Of a stretch of 64,000 nucleotides of DNA, positions 17,087 through 30,147 are shown piece by piece. The stretch lies in assembly GCA_905182025.1 (NCBI GenBank), contig CAJJAA010000008.1, forward strand, positions 62,001 through 126,000. Reading direction: 5' to 3'. How positions within the stretch are numbered: the first letter of the stretch is position 1; every line of letters begins with the position of its first letter. The translations under genes and the position numbers were made by a program. The stretch comes from an uncultured OM182 clade bacterium. Lineage in GTDB: Bacteria > Pseudomonadota > Gammaproteobacteria > Pseudomonadales > Azotimanducaceae. The notes under the pieces are model-generated. The model was not told the DNA's origin. It worked only from the letters and a program-made list of their open reading frames with translations, and searched no databases.

Positions 17087-20000
17087 ATGGCCTATTCATT
17101 TACAGAGAAGAAACGTATTCGTAAGGACTTCGGCAAGCTTAATACCTTGATGGACATTCCTTATCTTCTTGCTATTCAAGTTGAATCCTACAAGGGGTTC
17201 TTGCAAGAAAATCGTGACCCCAAGGATAGAATTGAGAAGGGTCTTCATGCGGCGTTTAAATCAGTGTTTCCAATTGCCAGCTATTCCGGCAGTGCGGCTC
17301 TAGAGTATGTGAGCTACAGACTTGGAAAACCAGCGTTCGACGTTCGAGAGTGTAAGCTCCAGAGCGCGACTTACGCAGTTCCGCTGCGCGTCAAAGTCAG
17401 GCTGATCATTTACGATAAAGACTCGTCCAACAAGGCGATTAAAGATATTAAAGAACAAGAAGTTTACATGGGTGAAATGCCGCTCATGACTGACAACGGT
17501 ACGTTTGTTGTCAATGGTATCGAGCGAGTTGTTGTATCGCAGTTGCACCGGTCACCCGGTGTCTTCTTTGATCACGACAAAGGTAAGACGCACTCCTCGG
17601 GTAAACTACTTTATTCCGCACGAGTCATTCCGATGCGAGGTTCATGGTTGGACTTCGAATACGATCCAAAAGACTGCGTGTTTGTTCGAATTGACAGAAG
17701 ACGAAAGCTCCCCGCAACAGTGTTGCTTCGGGCGCTAGGTTATTCGTCTGAAGAAATACTCGATATGTTCTTTGACACCGATACATTCCAGGTGTTTGAA
17801 GAAGGTTACGGACTAAACCTTATCGCTTCGCGTCTTCGCGGAGAAACAGCACAGTTTGAAGTGCTCGATAGTGAAGGTAATCTGATTGTAGAAGAAGGCG
17901 CAAGAATCACTGCTCGGCACATTCGAGCAATGGAAGCCGACAAACTCGAGCAGTTGAACGTACCTTTAGAGTACATCTGCGGCCACGTAACGGCTAAAGA
18001 CCTCGTTGATGAGGAGACAGGCGAAATTGTTGTTCCTTGTAACACTGCACTGACTGAAGAAGTGCTTGAGAAGATTCGCGAGCTGGGGCTAGCCTCGTTC
18101 GAGACGATTTACACAAACGACCTTGATCACGGACCATGGATTTCAGATACATTAAATGTCGATCCTTCGAGCAATCGATTGGAAGCATTGGTAGAAATAT
18201 ACCGAATGATGCGTCCTGGCGAGCCGCCAACGAAGGATGCGGCTGAAAACTTATTTTCAAACCTGTTCTTCTCTTCAGAAAGGTATGACCTAACAGCTGT
18301 TGGACGAATGAAGTTCAACAGACGCCTCGGTCGTGAAGAAGAATTGGGTGAAGGTACGTTATCGAATGAAGACATCGTTGACGTATTAAAGTGCTTGATC
18401 AATATCAGAAACGCGAAAGACACGGTTGATGACATCGATCACCTTGGTAATCGTCGAATTCGTTCTGTTGGCGAAATGGCTGAGAATTCTTTCCGTTTAG
18501 GTTTGATTCGAGTCGAGCGAGCGGTAAAAGAGCGTTTGAGCCTAGCTGAGTCAGAAGGTTTGATGCCGCAGGATTTGATCAATGCGAAACCTGTCGCCGC
18601 TGCAGTCAAAGAGTTCTTTGGTTCGGCGCAACTTTCCCAGTTTATGGATCAAAATAATCCGCTTTCAGAAGTGACTCACAAACGTCGCGTTTCTGCTTTA
18701 GGACCAGGTGGTCTGACGCGTGAAAGAGCAGGCTTTGAAGTCCGTGACGTTCACCCGACTCACTACGGTCGGGTATGTCCAATTGAAACACCTGAAGGAC
18801 CAAACATTGGTTTGATCAACTCTCTGGCTACTTATGCCCGTACTAACGAGCATGGATTTTTGGAAAGCCCATACTTAAGAGTTGTAGATGGACAGGTCAC
18901 TGATCAGATCGAGTACTTGTCAGCCATTGTCGAAAGTGATTACGTTATTGCTCAGGCAAGTGTGCCACTTGATGACAAAGGTAATATTCTTGATGATCTC
19001 GTTGATGTTCGTCATCAAAGTGAATTTACTAAGGCAAGCCGTGAAAGCGTTAACTTCATGGATGTCTCGCCGCAGCAGGTTGTATCTGTCGCTGCATCAC
19101 TTATACCGTTTCTAGAGCATGACGATGCTAACCGAGCCCTGATGGGATCGAACATGCAGCGTCAGGCGGTACCGACCTTACGTGCTGAAAAGCCTTTGGT
19201 TGGTACGGGCATGGAGCGCATCGTTGCTCGTGACTCCGGTGTCTGTGTGATTGCGCGTCGTGGCGGTGTTGTTGAGACCGTTGATGCTGCACGTATTGTG
19301 ATCCGAGTTACCGATGCTGAAACTGCATCCGGTGAAGCGGGTGTCGATATTTATAATTTGACTAAATACACACGTTCAAATCAAAACACCTGCATCAACC
19401 AGAAGCCGCTTGTTAAGCAAGGTGACAAAATTGATCGAGGTGATGTCCTCGCTGATGGTCCTTCAATCGACATGGGCGAGCTGGCACTGGGTCAAAATTG
19501 CCGAATCGCGTTTATGACGTGGAACGGCTATAACTTCGAAGACTCGATTCTGATCTCAGAACGTGTTGTGAAGGAAGACCGGTTTACGACGATCCACATT
19601 CAAGAGCTTACCTGTATCGCCCGTGATACAAAGTTGGGTTCAGAAGAGATCACTTGTGATATTCCGAATGTTGGTGAGGGTGCACTTTCGAAGTTGGATG
19701 AGTCCGGTATCGTTTATATCGGTGCTGAAGTTAGCGCTGGCGATATTCTTGTCGGCAAGGTAACGCCAAAAGGTGAGACCCAGTTAACACCGGAAGAAAA
19801 ACTTCTAAGAGCAATCTTTGGTGAGAAGGCATCTGATGTGAAAGATACATCGTTGCGAGTACCTAGCAGTTATAACGGTACGGTTATCGATGTACGAGTG
19901 TTTACACGAGATGGCATCGACAAAGATCAGCGCGCACTTGATATCGAAAAGCATGAGGTCGAAGAGATTCGACGTAATGTGGAAGAAGAGTATCGAATCA

Positions 20001-21157
20001 TTAAAACAGCAACGTTCGAGCGCTTAAGTGATTCCCTCAAAGGTAAGGTTGTAATAGCAGGTCCGAACCTTAACAAGGGCGATAAAATCACTAAGCCATA
20101 CCTCGATGAGTTAGCTGAAGACGATTGGTTTAAGATTAGGCTTGAGTCTGATGACTTAAATGCATTGCTTGAATCTGCTGATTTGCGATTAAAAGAACGT
20201 CGCAAAGAATTAGATGAAGAGTTTGAGGAAGGTAAGGCGAAGTTGGTTTCCGGTGACGACTTGGCGCCTGGCGTCTTGAAAATCACAAAGGTTTATCTTG
20301 CGATTAAACGTCGTATACAGCCCGGTGACAAGATGGCGGGCCGTCATGGTAACAAAGGTGTCATTTCTGTTATCAAGCCAGTTGAAGATATGCCTTTCGA
20401 TGCGGACGGCGAGCCAATCGATATTGTTTTGAACCCACTAGGTGTGCCAAAACGAATGAACGTTGGTCAAATCTTAGAAACTCACCTTGGCTGGGCAGCA
20501 GACGGTCTTGGTAAGAAGATTGGTCGCATGCTGGACGATCAACGTAAGGTTGAAGAAGTCAGAGAATTCTTAGGTAAAGTCTACAACCAAAGTGGACGAA
20601 AAGAAGATCTTGAATCGTTCACCGATGCTGAGATTATCGAGATGGCTGGTAATCTTCGCGGTGGTGTGCCGATGGCGACGAAAGTCTTCGACGGTGCTGC
20701 TGAGTCCGAGATTAAAACCATGCTTGAGCTGGCGGATCTTCCAACAAATGGCCAAACGACATTATTCGATGGTACGACCGGCGATCAATTTGATCGTCCC
20801 GTAACAGTCGGTTACATGTACATGTTGAAATTGAATCACCTTGTCGATGACAAGATGCATGCGAGATCAACAGGTTCATACAGTTTGGTTACGCAGCAGC
20901 CTCTTGGTGGTAAAGCACAATTTGGTGGTCAGCGATTCGGTGAGATGGAAGTTTGGGCACTTGAAGCTTATGGTGCTGCTTATACGCTTCAGGAAATGCT
21001 CACGGTTAAATCTGACGATGTGCACGGTCGAACCCGCATGTATAAGAACATCGTGGATGGTGATCATCGCATGGAACCTGGAATGCCGGAGTCCTTCAAT
21101 GTACTTGTGAAGGAAATACGTTCTCTTGGTATTGATATAGAACTCGAGAGCGATTAA
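17087..21157 (+). CDS. rpoB: RNA polymerase beta subunit
   Basis: The catalytic beta subunit has 1356 residues (E. coli 1342). The rifampicin-pocket region reads [20 protein letters not shown] and [13 protein letters not shown]. Later motifs include [41 protein letters not shown] and the C-terminal [18 protein letters not shown] 17087 follows ctggaggcattg; the TTG one codon earlier is less likely. No rifampicin-resistance substitution is obvious at the usual D/H/S positions of the motif. It is cotranscribed with rpoC, 74 bp downstream. Confidence 0.99.
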   Translation: MAYSFTEKKRIRKDFGKLNTLMDIPYLLAIQVESYKGFLQENRDPKDRIEKGLHAAFKSVFPIASYSGSAALEYVSYRLGKPAFDVRECKLQSATYAVPLRVKVRLIIYDKDSSNKAIKDIKEQEVYMGEMPLMTDNGTFVVNGIERVVVSQLHRSPGVFFDHDKGKTHSSGKLLYSARVIPMRGSWLDFEYDPKDCVFVRIDRRRKLPATVLLRALGYSSEEILDMFFDTDTFQVFEEGYGLNLIASRLRGETAQFEVLDSEGNLIVEEGARITARHIRAMEADKLEQLNVPLEYICGHVTAKDLVDEETGEIVVPCNTALTEEVLEKIRELGLASFETIYTNDLDHGPWISDTLNVDPSSNRLEALVEIYRMMRPGEPPTKDAAENLFSNLFFSSERYDLTAVGRMKFNRRLGREEELGEGTLSNEDIVDVLKCLINIRNAKDTVDDIDHLGNRRIRSVGEMAENSFRLGLIRVERAVKERLSLAESEGLMPQDLINAKPVAAAVKEFFGSAQLSQFMDQNNPLSEVTHKRRVSALGPGGLTRERAGFEVRDVHPTHYGRVCPIETPEGPNIGLINSLATYARTNEHGFLESPYLRVVDGQVTDQIEYLSAIVESDYVIAQASVPLDDKGNILDDLVDVRHQSEFTKASRESVNFMDVSPQQVVSVAASLIPFLEHDDANRALMGSNMQRQAVPTLRAEKPLVGTGMERIVARDSGVCVIARRGGVVETVDAARIVIRVTDAETASGEAGVDIYNLTKYTRSNQNTCINQKPLVKQGDKIDRGDVLADGPSIDMGELALGQNCRIAFMTWNGYNFEDSILISERVVKEDRFTTIHIQELTCIARDTKLGSEEITCDIPNVGEGALSKLDESGIVYIGAEVSAGDILVGKVTPKGETQLTPEEKLLRAIFGEKASDVKDTSLRVPSSYNGTVIDVRVFTRDGIDKDQRALDIEKHEVEEIRRNVEEEYRIIKTATFERLSDSLKGKVVIAGPNLNKGDKITKPYLDELAEDDWFKIRLESDDLNALLESADLRLKERRKELDEEFEEGKAKLVSGDDLAPGVLKITKVYLAIKRRIQPGDKMAGRHGNKGVISVIKPVEDMPFDADGEPIDIVLNPLGVPKRMNVGQILETHLGWAADGLGKKIGRMLDDQRKVEEVREFLGKVYNQSGRKEDLESFTDAEIIEMAGNLRGGVPMATKVFDGAAESEIKTMLELADLPTNGQTTLFDGTTGDQFDRPVTVGYMYMLKLNHLVDDKMHARSTGSYSLVTQQPLGGKAQFGGQRFGEMEVWALEAYGAAYTLQEMLTVKSDDVHGRTRMYKNIVDGDHRMEPGMPESFNVLVKEIRSLGIDIELESD

Positions 21158-21231
21158 TCAAACGCATAAGCGATTGATTGAGAACAACAGTATTCACATT
21201 AAAGCGGGCATGAGCCCGGTGGAGGAAAGCC

Positions 21232-24200
21232 TTGAAAGATCTTCTTAATATTTTAAGAGCGCAAGGACAGTCTGAAGAATTTGATTCACTTCGTATTGGT
21301 CTGGCATCTCCAGAGCTAATTCGATCCTGGTCCTATGGTGAGGTTAAAAAACCTGAAACCATTAACTACCGTACCTTTAAGCCGGAACGAGACGGTCTGT
21401 TCTGTGCAAAGATCTTTGGTCCAAATAAGGACTACGAATGCCTGTGCGGGAAGTACAAACGTCTTAAGCATCGTGGTGTAATTTGTGAAAAGTGTGGTGT
21501 CGAAGTAGCGCTTGCTAAAGTACGTCGCGAACGCATGGGGCACATTGAGCTGGCTAGCCCAGTTGCGCATATCTGGTTCTTGAAGTCTTTGCCTTCAAGA
21601 ATTGGTCTGCTGATGGATATGACTTTGCGTGACATCGAGCGGGTACTGTACTTCGAATCATTTGTTGTTACAGATCCTGGTTTGACGACATTAGAAAAGC
21701 GTCAGTTATTAACTGACGAGCAATATTACGAAGCATTGGAAGAGTTTGGTGACGAGTTCGAGGCCAAGATGGGTGCTGAAGCAATTCAGGATCTCATGAT
21801 GGACATGGACCTAAGAGAAGAGATTGCAACAGTGCGTGAAGAGCTGCCGCAAACAAATTCTGAAACCAAGATCAAAAAGTTAACCAAGCGCCTCAAGTTA
21901 ATGGAAGCGTTTGATAAGTCTGGCAACCAGCCGGAATGGATGATCTTCACGGTTCTGCCGGTTCTTCCGCCAGATCTTCGACCCTTGGTACCACTTGAAG
22001 GTGGTCGATTCGCAACGTCTGATTTGAATGACTTGTATCGTCGAGTTATCAATCGAAATAACCGACTGAAGCGTCTGTTAGACCTTTCTGCGCCTGACAT
22101 TATTGTGCGAAATGAAAAGCGTATGCTTCAAGAAGCGGTTGATGCTTTGCTGGATAACGGCAGACGTGGTCGAGCTATTACGGGCACGAATAAGCGACCT
22201 CTAAAATCTTTGGCTGACATGATCAAGGGTAAGCAAGGCCGATTCCGTCAGAACCTGCTCGGTAAGCGAGTTGATTATTCTGGTCGATCAGTAATTGTTG
22301 TTGGACCAACATTGCGTCTACATCAGTGTGGATTACCCAAAAAAATGGCGCTTGAGCTATTCAAGCCGTTTATTTTTGGCAAGCTTGAAGCGAGAGGTCT
22401 TGCGACCACGATTAAAGCGTCAAAGAAGATGGTTGAGCGAGAAACTGCCGAAGTATGGGACATTCTTGCGGAAGTTATTCGCGAGCATCCTGTTCTACTC
22501 AACCGTGCGCCAACTTTGCACAGACTAGGTATCCAGGCGTTTGAACCTGTATTGGTCGAAGGTAAAGCAATACAGCTTCACCCTCTCGTTTGTACTGCCT
22601 ATAACGCAGACTTCGATGGCGACCAGATGGCTGTTCACGTACCACTAACGCTTGAAGCTCAACTTGAAGCCCGAGCGTTAATGATGTCGACGAACAACGT
22701 CTTGCTGCCTGCTGATGGTGAGCCAGTCATTGTGCCTTCTCAGGATGTCGTGCTCGGTGTCTATTATATGACGCGAGAGCGAATCAATGACAAAGGCGAG
22801 GGCATGATCTTCGCTGACACGGGTGAAGTTTCTCGAGCATACCGTACTAGCAAGGTTGGTTTGCAAGCACGCGTTAAAGTGCGTGTGAAAGAATATTCAA
22901 AGAACGAAGCTGGGGAATTGATTGCTCGCACCGAGATCAAAGACACAACCGTCGGTCGTGCATTGTTGTTCGAGATAGTACCTAAGGGTATTGCTTACGA
23001 AAACGTTAACAAGACGTTAGGCAACAAAGATATCTCCAAGCTGATAAATGTTTGTTACCGAACAGTTGGATTGAAAGAGACTGTTATTTTTGCTGATCAG
23101 ATTATGTATCTGGGTTACGAGTACTCTACAAACTCAGGTTCGTCGATCGGTGTTGATGATTTTGTTATTCCTAACGAAAAAGCCAGCATCATTAATGACG
23201 CTGAAAATGAAATTAAAGAAATTGAATCTCAGTATTCTTCAGGCCTGGTAACGCAGGGCGAGAAATACAACAAAGTTATCGATATCTGGACGCGTGCTAA
23301 TGATTTAGTTGGTGCTGCGATGATGGATACGTTGAGCAAAGAAACTGTTGTTAACCGAGATGGCGTAGAGGAAGAGCAGGTTTCATTCAATAGTGTCTGG
23401 ATGTACTCAGATTCTGGCGCACGAGGCTCCCCCGCGCAGATTCGGCAGCTATCTGGTATGCGTGGATTGATGACTAAGCCTGATGGCTCAATCATCGAGA
23501 CGCCTATCACGGCGAACTTCCGAGAAGGTCTGAACGTAATGCAGTACTTTATCTCGACCCACGGAGCTCGAAAGGGTCTTGCGGATACTGCATTGAAAAC
23601 GGCTAACTCAGGTTATTTGACACGTCGTTTAGTTGATGTTTCTCAGGACTTAGTTGTAACCGAACATGATTGTGGTACCGAAGAAGGTCTGCTCATGACT
23701 GCCGTTATTGAAGGCGGTGATGTTGTGATGCCAATCGGCAATCGAGTTCTTGGTCGTGTTGTGGCGAAGGATGTTCTTGATGTCTCCGGTGAAGTTATTA
23801 TTCCCGCTGGAACATTATTCGATGAGACGAGCGTTTCTGGCCTTGATGATTTGGGTATTGATGAAATTATCGTTCGAAGCCCGATTACGTGTGATACGCG
23901 ATACGGTGTGTGTAGTAGTTGTTACGGTCGAGACCTTGGTCGCGGTCATTTGGTCAATATTGGTGAAGCTGTCGGCGTTATTGCTGCGCAGTCAATCGGC
24001 GAGCCAGGTACACAGTTAACGATGCGTACATTCCACATTGGTGGCGCGGCATCTCGAGCAACTGCGATTGACAGTATTCAGGTCAAGCACTCGGGCACGA
24101 TTCGTCTTCACAACTTGAAGACAATCGAGAAGATCAACGGCGATCTAGTCGCGGTATCTCGTTCTGGTGAAGTCGCTGTTGCTGACGATGAGACAGGCCG

Positions 24201-25464
24201 AGAAAGAGAGCGGTATAAGATTCCCTACGGCGCCGTTTTGAAGAAAGGCTCAAGTGCGCACGTCGAAGCAGGCGAGATTGTCGCAAACTGGGATCCGCAC
24301 ACTCACCCAATCGTTACCGAAGTTAGGGGTAAGGTTGTATTTGAGACGATGGAAGAAGGTATTACAATTCGTCGCCTAACAGATGAGTTGACGGGTCTAT
24401 CTAGCATCTCGATTATCGATCCAAAAGATCGACCTTCAGCAGGTAAAGATGTTCGTCCTGCTGTAAGTCTTATTGATGAAGACGGTAATCAATTGTTATT
24501 GGCCGGTACTGATGTACCTGCTCACTACTTCCTTGAGGCTAATGCGATTCTTAGTCTTGAAGATGGTGACCATATTGAGGTCGGCGATGTTATTGCCCGA
24601 ATTCCTCAGGAAAGTTCGAAAACAAGAGACATCACCGGTGGTTTGCCGCGTGTTGCTGACTTGTTTGAAGCACGTAAGCCTAAGGAAGCCGCTGTATTGG
24701 CTGAGATTTCAGGTACCGTCAGTTTCGGTAAAGAAACCAAAGGTAAGCGTCGCTTGGTTATCACACCAGCTGATACAAGTGAATTGCCTGAAGGCGATGA
24801 CCATTATGAAGTGCTGATCCCGAAATGGCGTCATATGACGGTATTTGAAGGTGAGAATGTCGAAAAGGGCGAAGTCGTTTCCGATGGACCTGAAAACCCT
24901 CACGATATTCTTCGCTTGAAAGGCGTTGAAGCGCTGACGCAATACATCGTTAAAGAAGTGCAGGACGTTTACCGCTTGCAGGGTGTAACGATTAACGACA
25001 AGCACATTGAAGTCATTGTTTGTCAGATGCTGAGAAAGGCTGACATCGTTGATGCCGGTGAGTCAAACATGATTAAAGGCGAGCAGGTTGAATTCATGCG
25101 TCTGTTGGCCCAAAACGACGAACTGCGTTCAGAAGCGAAACAGCTTGTGAAATACGAGCGTGTTTTGTTGGGCATCACTAAAGCGGCACTGGCGACAGAG
25201 TCATTTATCTCAGCTGCATCTTTCCAGGAAACAACACGTGTCCTGACGGAAGCTGCCGTGACAGGTAAGCGCGATCATCTTCGCGGCTTGAAAGAAAACG
25301 TTATTGTCGGTCGATTGATTCCGGCAGGAACGGGTCTTAAGTACCATGAAGATCGACGCAAGAGACGAGCAGAGAAGAATGAAGCGCGTACAACAACTGT
25401 AAGCGCAACGGATGTCGAAGCAGCCTTAAGTGAAGCGTTGAACTCAAGCGAATCAGGTTTATAA
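21232..25464 (+). CDS. rpoC: RNA polymerase beta' subunit
   Basis: The beta' subunit has 1410 residues (E. coli 1407). The N-terminal zinc site is formed by cysteines in [10 protein letters not shown] and [11 protein letters not shown]. The invariant active-site motif [12 protein letters not shown] supplies the three aspartates that bind catalytic Mg. The second zinc site ([19 protein letters not shown]) and the trigger-loop region [19 protein letters not shown] are intact. The start is TTG 21232 with a strong ggagg 8 bp upstream. A strong hairpin and a terminator follow. Confidence 0.99.
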   Translation: MKDLLNILRAQGQSEEFDSLRIGLASPELIRSWSYGEVKKPETINYRTFKPERDGLFCAKIFGPNKDYECLCGKYKRLKHRGVICEKCGVEVALAKVRRERMGHIELASPVAHIWFLKSLPSRIGLLMDMTLRDIERVLYFESFVVTDPGLTTLEKRQLLTDEQYYEALEEFGDEFEAKMGAEAIQDLMMDMDLREEIATVREELPQTNSETKIKKLTKRLKLMEAFDKSGNQPEWMIFTVLPVLPPDLRPLVPLEGGRFATSDLNDLYRRVINRNNRLKRLLDLSAPDIIVRNEKRMLQEAVDALLDNGRRGRAITGTNKRPLKSLADMIKGKQGRFRQNLLGKRVDYSGRSVIVVGPTLRLHQCGLPKKMALELFKPFIFGKLEARGLATTIKASKKMVERETAEVWDILAEVIREHPVLLNRAPTLHRLGIQAFEPVLVEGKAIQLHPLVCTAYNADFDGDQMAVHVPLTLEAQLEARALMMSTNNVLLPADGEPVIVPSQDVVLGVYYMTRERINDKGEGMIFADTGEVSRAYRTSKVGLQARVKVRVKEYSKNEAGELIARTEIKDTTVGRALLFEIVPKGIAYENVNKTLGNKDISKLINVCYRTVGLKETVIFADQIMYLGYEYSTNSGSSIGVDDFVIPNEKASIINDAENEIKEIESQYSSGLVTQGEKYNKVIDIWTRANDLVGAAMMDTLSKETVVNRDGVEEEQVSFNSVWMYSDSGARGSPAQIRQLSGMRGLMTKPDGSIIETPITANFREGLNVMQYFISTHGARKGLADTALKTANSGYLTRRLVDVSQDLVVTEHDCGTEEGLLMTAVIEGGDVVMPIGNRVLGRVVAKDVLDVSGEVIIPAGTLFDETSVSGLDDLGIDEIIVRSPITCDTRYGVCSSCYGRDLGRGHLVNIGEAVGVIAAQSIGEPGTQLTMRTFHIGGAASRATAIDSIQVKHSGTIRLHNLKTIEKINGDLVAVSRSGEVAVADDETGRERERYKIPYGAVLKKGSSAHVEAGEIVANWDPHTHPIVTEVRGKVVFETMEEGITIRRLTDELTGLSSISIIDPKDRPSAGKDVRPAVSLIDEDGNQLLLAGTDVPAHYFLEANAILSLEDGDHIEVGDVIARIPQESSKTRDITGGLPRVADLFEARKPKEAAVLAEISGTVSFGKETKGKRRLVITPADTSELPEGDDHYEVLIPKWRHMTVFEGENVEKGEVVSDGPENPHDILRLKGVEALTQYIVKEVQDVYRLQGVTINDKHIEVIVCQMLRKADIVDAGESNMIKGEQVEFMRLLAQNDELRSEAKQLVKYERVLLGITKAALATESFISAASFQETTRVLTEAAVTGKRDHLRGLKENVIVGRLIPAGTGLKYHEDRRKRRAEKNEARTTTVSATDVEAALSEALNSSESGL

Positions 25465-25480
25465 AACGGTTCGAGTAAGT

Positions 25481-25509
25481 CAGTAGATCGGTCGTCGACT
25501 GATCTACTG
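25481..25509 (+). other. Strong 13-bp hairpin after rpoC
   Basis: Arms cagtagatcggtc / gactgatctactg (one G-T pair) enclose a 3-nt loop 17 bp after the rpoC stop. There is no T-run, so it is not a terminator by itself. It may be a processing or RNA-stabilising hairpin ahead of the terminator at 25516. Confidence 0.7.
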
Positions 25510-25515
25510 TTGACT

Positions 25516-25551
25516 AGAGGCTAGCGCATCATTAGAATGCGCTCCTCTTTT
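25516..25551 (+). terminator. Intrinsic terminator after rpoBC
   Basis: Stem agagg-ct-agcgcat / atgcgct-cctct with a two-base bulge and a 7-nt loop, followed by tttt. It separates the rpoBC unit from the str operon (rpsL-rpsG-fusA-tuf). Confidence 0.8.
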
Positions 25552-25616
25552 CGGTAGGGTGGCATCGCTATTGCGTTGGCTATTCTGCTTAATATTAACA
25601 GTGGAGTTAGAAATTT

Positions 25617-25991
25617 ATGGCCAGAATCAGTCAGTTGGTTCGGAAGCCTAGAAAGCGCAAGGTCTCCAAGAGTGACGTGCCTGCACTACAATCCTGTCCT
25701 CAGCGACGTGGAGTGTGTACTCGGGTATATACAACTACACCAAAGAAGCCGAACTCAGCATTACGTAAAGTATGTCGTGTACGGTTAACTAATGGCTACG
25801 AAGTAACTTCGTACATTGGTGGTGAAGGTCACAACTTGCAAGAACACTCAGTGGTTTTGATTCGTGGTGGTCGTGTAAAAGACTTACCAGGTGTTCGATA
25901 TCACACAGTACGTGGAACACTAGATACAACAGGTGTTGCTGATCGTATGCAGGGTCGTTCGAAGTACGGAGCCAAGAAGCCGAAAGCTTAA
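25617..25991 (+). CDS. rpsL: Ribosomal protein S12
   Basis: S12 sits at the decoding centre and controls accuracy. The 124-residue product contains [20 protein letters not shown], with the lysine that mutates to streptomycin resistance unchanged (wild-type KKPNS). It also has the loop [10 protein letters not shown]. The ATG follows gtggagttagaaatt. First gene of the str operon. Confidence 0.99.
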   Translation: MARISQLVRKPRKRKVSKSDVPALQSCPQRRGVCTRVYTTTPKKPNSALRKVCRVRLTNGYEVTSYIGGEGHNLQEHSVVLIRGGRVKDLPGVRYHTVRGTLDTTGVADRMQGRSKYGAKKPKA

Positions 25992-26114
25992 TAAACATTC
26001 ATTTCTGGAAACCTCTTCTCTTTAATAAGGAGAAGAGTGCAGACCAGAGTAAGGCCAAGACAGATTTCGGCGTAGCCGAACAGTTTTTGGATAACCTGAA
26101 GAAGGAATAGAGTC

Positions 26115-26585
26115 ATGCCAAGACGTAGAGTCCCGGAGAAACGGGAAATACTGCCAGATCCAAAGTACGGCAATCAAACGCTTGCTAAGTTCATGAACCA
26201 CGTGATGGTCAGCGGAAAGAAATCCGTCGCTGAGAAGATCGTTTATGGTGCTATGGATCGAATCGTTGATCGCAACGGTGGTGATCCAATCGAAGTGTTC
26301 GACGCAGCCCTCGAAGCAATTGCACCTTCCGTTGAAGTAAAAAGTCGACGAGTTGGTGGTGCAACTTACCAGGTGCCTGTTGAAGTGCGCCCATCGCGAA
26401 GAACAGCTTTGGCGATGAGATGGTTAGTCGACTCAGCGCGAAAGCGCGGCGAAAAATCAATGGCCCAGCGTCTTGCTGGTGAATTGTTGGATGCGGCTGA
26501 AGGTCGTGGCTCAGCGGTTCGAAAGCGAGAAGATACGCACCGAATGGCTCAAGCCAACCAGGCTTTCTCTCACTACCGTTTCTAG
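26115..26585 (+). CDS. rpsG: Ribosomal protein S7
   Basis: S7 nucleates assembly of the 30S head and contacts the E-site tRNA. The 156-residue product starts [20 protein letters not shown] and contains the conserved [17 protein letters not shown] and [23 protein letters not shown] end. The 123-bp rpsL-rpsG gap holds a hairpin (cctcttctc / gagaagag near 26010), a plausible place for S7 feedback control. Confidence 0.99.
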   Translation: MPRRRVPEKREILPDPKYGNQTLAKFMNHVMVSGKKSVAEKIVYGAMDRIVDRNGGDPIEVFDAALEAIAPSVEVKSRRVGGATYQVPVEVRPSRRTALAMRWLVDSARKRGEKSMAQRLAGELLDAAEGRGSAVRKREDTHRMAQANQAFSHYRF

Positions 26586-26639
26586 CGCTGTTAGTAATAA
26601 CCGCTAAATACAGGCTCGAATACAGCTAGGTAGAAGTAG

Positions 26640-28739
26640 ATGCCCAGAACAACACCAATTAAGCGATATCGAAATATCGGTATCGTCGCTCATGTGGACG
26701 CCGGTAAAACGACGACGACTGAGCGGGTGCTGTTCTATACCGGCGTATCTCATAAAATCGGCGAAGTTCATGATGGCGCAGCCACAATGGACTGGATGGA
26801 ACAAGAGCAAGAAAGAGGTATCACTATAACCTCTGCGGCAACGACGACATTCTGGTCGGGTTCCGAAAAGCAATTTGATCAGCACCGCATCAACATTATC
26901 GACACACCTGGACACGTTGACTTCACTATTGAAGTTGAGCGATCTCTGCGGGTGCTCGATGGTGCTGTTGTCGTTTTTTGTGCGACCTCCGGGGTTGAGC
27001 CTCAATCCGAGACCGTTTGGCGTCAAGCCAATAAATATGAAGTGCCCCGGCTTGTGTTTGTCAACAAGATGGACCGCGCCGGCGCTGATTTCCTGCGCGT
27101 CGTCGATCAGATCGAGAGTCGCCTAGGTTCAACACCTGTGCCACTGCAGCTCGCGATCGGTGCAGAGGAAAATTTTGAGGGTGTTATTGATCTAATCAAA
27201 ATGAAGGCCATTTACTGGAACGAAGATGACCTTGGCTTGACCTTTGTTGAGAAAGATATTCCTGAAGATTTGCAAGCGCTTGCAGATGAATATCGCGAGA
27301 ATATGATGGAGGCAGCCGCGGAAGCAAACGATGAGCTGATGGAGCTGTATCTCGAGGAAGGAAAGCTTAATAACGAAGACATCAAGAAAGGTATTCGAGA
27401 TAGAACGTTGGCTAACGAAATTGTACCTGCCTTGTGTGGTTCAGCATTTAAGAATAAAGGCGTGCAAACGATGTTGGATGCGGTGGTTGAATTCTTGCCC
27501 GCGCCTGATGAGGTCAAAGCCATTCATGGATACTTGGATGAGGCCGGTGAAGTCGATGGTTACAGACACGCTGATGATGACGAACCTTTTGCTGCGCTAG
27601 CATTCAAGATCGCAACGGACTCATTTGTTGGCACGCTAACATTTTTCAGAGTCTATTCCGGTGTATTGAAAACCGGTGACGCTATATTTAACCCGATAAA
27701 GGGCAAGAAAGAACGAGTTGGTCGGATGGTGCAAATGCACTCGAACGATAGAATTGAAATATCTGAAGTGCGCGCAGGTGACATCGCCGCGGCGATCGGG
27801 CTTAAATTTGCGACAACGGGCGATACGCTTTGTAATGGTGATAACTTGATCACGTTGGAGCGTATGGATTTTCCAGACCCCGTTATTCATGTTGCGGTCG
27901 AGCCTAGATCCCAGGCTGATCAGGAGAAAATGGGTGTTGCGTTAAGCAAGCTTGCTGCAGAAGATCCGTCTTTTAGTGTGCGAACAGATGAAGAGTCCGG
28001 CCAAACCATCATTGGCGGCATGGGCGAGTTACACCTAGATATTATTATTGATCGAATGAAGCGCGAATTTGGCGTTGAAGCTAATATAGGTAAGCCGCAG
28101 GTCTCATATCGAGAAACGATCCGGGAAACGGTTACCTCTGAAGGGAAGTTTATTCGGCAAAGTGGTGGTCGCGGTCAATACGGTCACGTCTGGATCAAAA
28201 TTGAGCCCTTCGACGGTGAAGAAGGCTACGAGTTTGTTGATGAAATTGTCGGCGGCGTTGTTCCCCGTGAATACATAAGCGCTGTCGATAAAGGCATACA
28301 AGATCAGTTAGCTAACGGCGTTCTAGCGGGATATCCGTTGCAGGGCGTCAGAGCAACACTTTACGACGGCTCTTATCACGATGTCGATTCGAGTGAAGTT
28401 GCCTTTAAAGTTGCGGGATCGATGGCGATGAGAACGGGTGCGCTGCAAGCAAGCCCGGCACTGCTCGAGCCCGTCATGAAAGTAGAAGTCGTCACGCCAG
28501 AAGATTATTACGGCGATGTAATTGGCGACCTAAGCCGTCGGCGCGGCATTGTTTTGGGAATGGAAGATGTCCCTGCCGGTAAGTCGGTTAAAGCCGAAGT
28601 GCCACTGGCTGAGATGTTTGGTTATGCCACAGATATGCGAAGTGCGACACAAGGTCGCGCAACATACTCAATGGAGTTTTCGCAATATAAAGAAGTCCCT
28701 GATGCGATAGCGAAAGCTGTTATCGCGAAATCAGGCTAA
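26640..28739 (+). CDS. fusA: Elongation factor G
   Basis: EF-G is the GTPase that moves tRNAs and mRNA through the ribosome. The product has 699 residues. G-domain motifs are all present: [13 protein letters not shown] (G1), the switch segment [19 protein letters not shown] (G3) and [10 protein letters not shown] (G4). Domain IV carries [14 protein letters not shown] 26640 follows a 54-bp gap after rpsG with a weak ribosome site (taggtagaag). Confidence 0.99.
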   Translation: MPRTTPIKRYRNIGIVAHVDAGKTTTTERVLFYTGVSHKIGEVHDGAATMDWMEQEQERGITITSAATTTFWSGSEKQFDQHRINIIDTPGHVDFTIEVERSLRVLDGAVVVFCATSGVEPQSETVWRQANKYEVPRLVFVNKMDRAGADFLRVVDQIESRLGSTPVPLQLAIGAEENFEGVIDLIKMKAIYWNEDDLGLTFVEKDIPEDLQALADEYRENMMEAAAEANDELMELYLEEGKLNNEDIKKGIRDRTLANEIVPALCGSAFKNKGVQTMLDAVVEFLPAPDEVKAIHGYLDEAGEVDGYRHADDDEPFAALAFKIATDSFVGTLTFFRVYSGVLKTGDAIFNPIKGKKERVGRMVQMHSNDRIEISEVRAGDIAAAIGLKFATTGDTLCNGDNLITLERMDFPDPVIHVAVEPRSQADQEKMGVALSKLAAEDPSFSVRTDEESGQTIIGGMGELHLDIIIDRMKREFGVEANIGKPQVSYRETIRETVTSEGKFIRQSGGRGQYGHVWIKIEPFDGEEGYEFVDEIVGGVVPREYISAVDKGIQDQLANGVLAGYPLQGVRATLYDGSYHDVDSSEVAFKVAGSMAMRTGALQASPALLEPVMKVEVVTPEDYYGDVIGDLSRRRGIVLGMEDVPAGKSVKAEVPLAEMFGYATDMRSATQGRATYSMEFSQYKEVPDAIAKAVIAKSG

Positions 28740-28774
28740 ATCATTTAACGATTAAAATTACCTCGAGGTGAAAC

Positions 28775-29965
28775 ATGTCCAAAGAGAAGTTTGAGCGGAC
28801 GAAGCCGCATCTAAACGTAGGAACAATCGGTCACGTAGACCATGGTAAGACGACGCTAACAGCGGCGATTACCAAGGTTTGTGCTGAGACTTGGGGCGGA
28901 GAGTTTTCTGATTTTGCTGCAATTGATAATGCACCAGAAGAGAGAGAGCGCGGCATCACGATTTCAACGTCACACGTTGAATATGATTCGCCGAACCGTC
29001 ACTACGCACACGTTGACTGCCCGGGTCACGCTGACTATGTGAAGAACATGATCACCGGTGCTGCTCAGATGGACGGCGCTATATTGGTTTGTTCAGCTGC
29101 TGACGGCCCCATGCCTCAGACGCGCGAGCACATTCTGCTGTCGAAGCAGGTTGGTGTACCTTACATCATCGTGTTTATGAACAAAGCTGACATGGTTGAT
29201 GATGAAGAACTTATTGAGCTTGTTGAAATGGAGATTCGTGAACTGCTTGACCAGTACGATTTTCCGGGTGACGACACACCGATCGTTATCGGTAGTGCAC
29301 TTAAAGCATTGGAAGGCGATCAGTCAGACATTGGCGCGCCAGCGATTATCAAGTTGGTTGAAACGCTTGATAGCTACATTCCAGAGCCAGTACGTGCCAT
29401 TGACCAGCCTTTCTTGATGCCGATTGAAGATGTTTTCTCAATCTCGGGTCGTGGTACGGTTGTGACAGGTCGGATCGGACGCGGTATTGTGTCTGTTGGT
29501 GACGAGATCGAGATTGTAGGTATTAAAGATACGCAGAAGACGACTTGTACGGGTGTTGAGATGTTCCGTAAGTTGTTGGATGAAGGCCGTGCAGGCGAGA
29601 ACGTTGGTGTTCTCTTGCGTGGTACGAAGCGAGAAGATGTTGAGCGCGGTCAAGTATTGGCTAAGCCTGGTTCAATTACGCCACACACTAAGTTTGAAGG
29701 TGAAGTGTATGTATTGAGCAAAGATGAAGGTGGGCGACATACGCCATTCTTCAAGGGTTACAAGCCTCAGTTTTTCTTTGAGACAACTGACGTGACAGGT
29801 GCATGTGAATTACCAGAAGGCACAGAGATGGTTATGCCGGGTGATAATGTGAACATGAACGTTGAGTTGATTGCTCCGATTGCTATGGAAGAAGGCCAGC
29901 GTTTTGCTATACGCGAAGGCGGCCGAACCGTAGGCGCGGGCGTTGTTGTTAAAATTAGTGAATAA
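28775..29965 (+). CDS. tuf: Elongation factor Tu (tuf copy 2, intact)
   Basis: The 396-residue product delivers aminoacyl-tRNA to the ribosome. Visible motifs are [15 protein letters not shown] (G1), [12 protein letters not shown] (G3), [11 protein letters not shown] (G4), the switch [13 protein letters not shown], and the domain 2 stretch [12 protein letters not shown]. The ribosome site is gaggtg. It is the str-operon copy. The first copy at 12179 is broken in this sequence, so this is the only readable EF-Tu here. Silent differences between the copies show they have not been made identical by recent gene conversion. Confidence 0.99.
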   Translation: MSKEKFERTKPHLNVGTIGHVDHGKTTLTAAITKVCAETWGGEFSDFAAIDNAPEERERGITISTSHVEYDSPNRHYAHVDCPGHADYVKNMITGAAQMDGAILVCSAADGPMPQTREHILLSKQVGVPYIIVFMNKADMVDDEELIELVEMEIRELLDQYDFPGDDTPIVIGSALKALEGDQSDIGAPAIIKLVETLDSYIPEPVRAIDQPFLMPIEDVFSISGRGTVVTGRIGRGIVSVGDEIEIVGIKDTQKTTCTGVEMFRKLLDEGRAGENVGVLLRGTKREDVERGQVLAKPGSITPHTKFEGEVYVLSKDEGGRHTPFFKGYKPQFFFETTDVTGACELPEGTEMVMPGDNVNMNVELIAPIAMEEGQRFAIREGGRTVGAGVVVKISE

Positions 29966-30002
29966 AAGTCATAAAAGGGCTGGTAAAGGGCGCAATAATT
30001 AG

Positions 30003-30008
30003 TATAAT
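30003..30008 (+). promoter_or_regulatory. Candidate -10 box of the S10 operon
   Basis: A perfect TATAAT at 30003-30008 lies 38 bp after tuf and 193 bp before rpsJ, followed by a GC-rich stretch (tcgcgccctc). The -35 region (about 29980, ctggta) is weak. It would give a leader of about 185 nt, like the E. coli S10 leader. Confidence 0.5.
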
Positions 30009-30115
30009 TCGCGCCCTCATTAACCTCGCGTGACAAAATAACGTCGCACGAAGAGGACTCAGGACCCCGATAGGGGGTCATGGTAGCCTGGAAACAGGCA
30101 AAGATTGTAATTGAT

Positions 30116-30147
30116 GCTCCTCCCGGCTAAGGGACGGGGCTTCTTTT
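30116..30147 (+). terminator. S10 leader attenuator hairpin
   Basis: Stem gctcc-tccc / ggga-c-ggggc with a 6-nt loop and one bulged C, followed by ttcttttg, in the leader about 55 bp before rpsJ. Two smaller hairpins (gacccc / ggggtc near 30063-30079 and gcctg / caggc near 30085-30099) precede it. The E. coli S10 leader is attenuated by L4, and L4 is encoded here at 31177. An equivalent control is inferred. Confidence 0.6.

Noticed and set aside
25571-25598. Candidate promoter TTGCGT-16-TATTAA before rpsL
   Set aside because: Transcription from it would start inside the rpsL ribosome-binding region, so it would not give a translatable leader.
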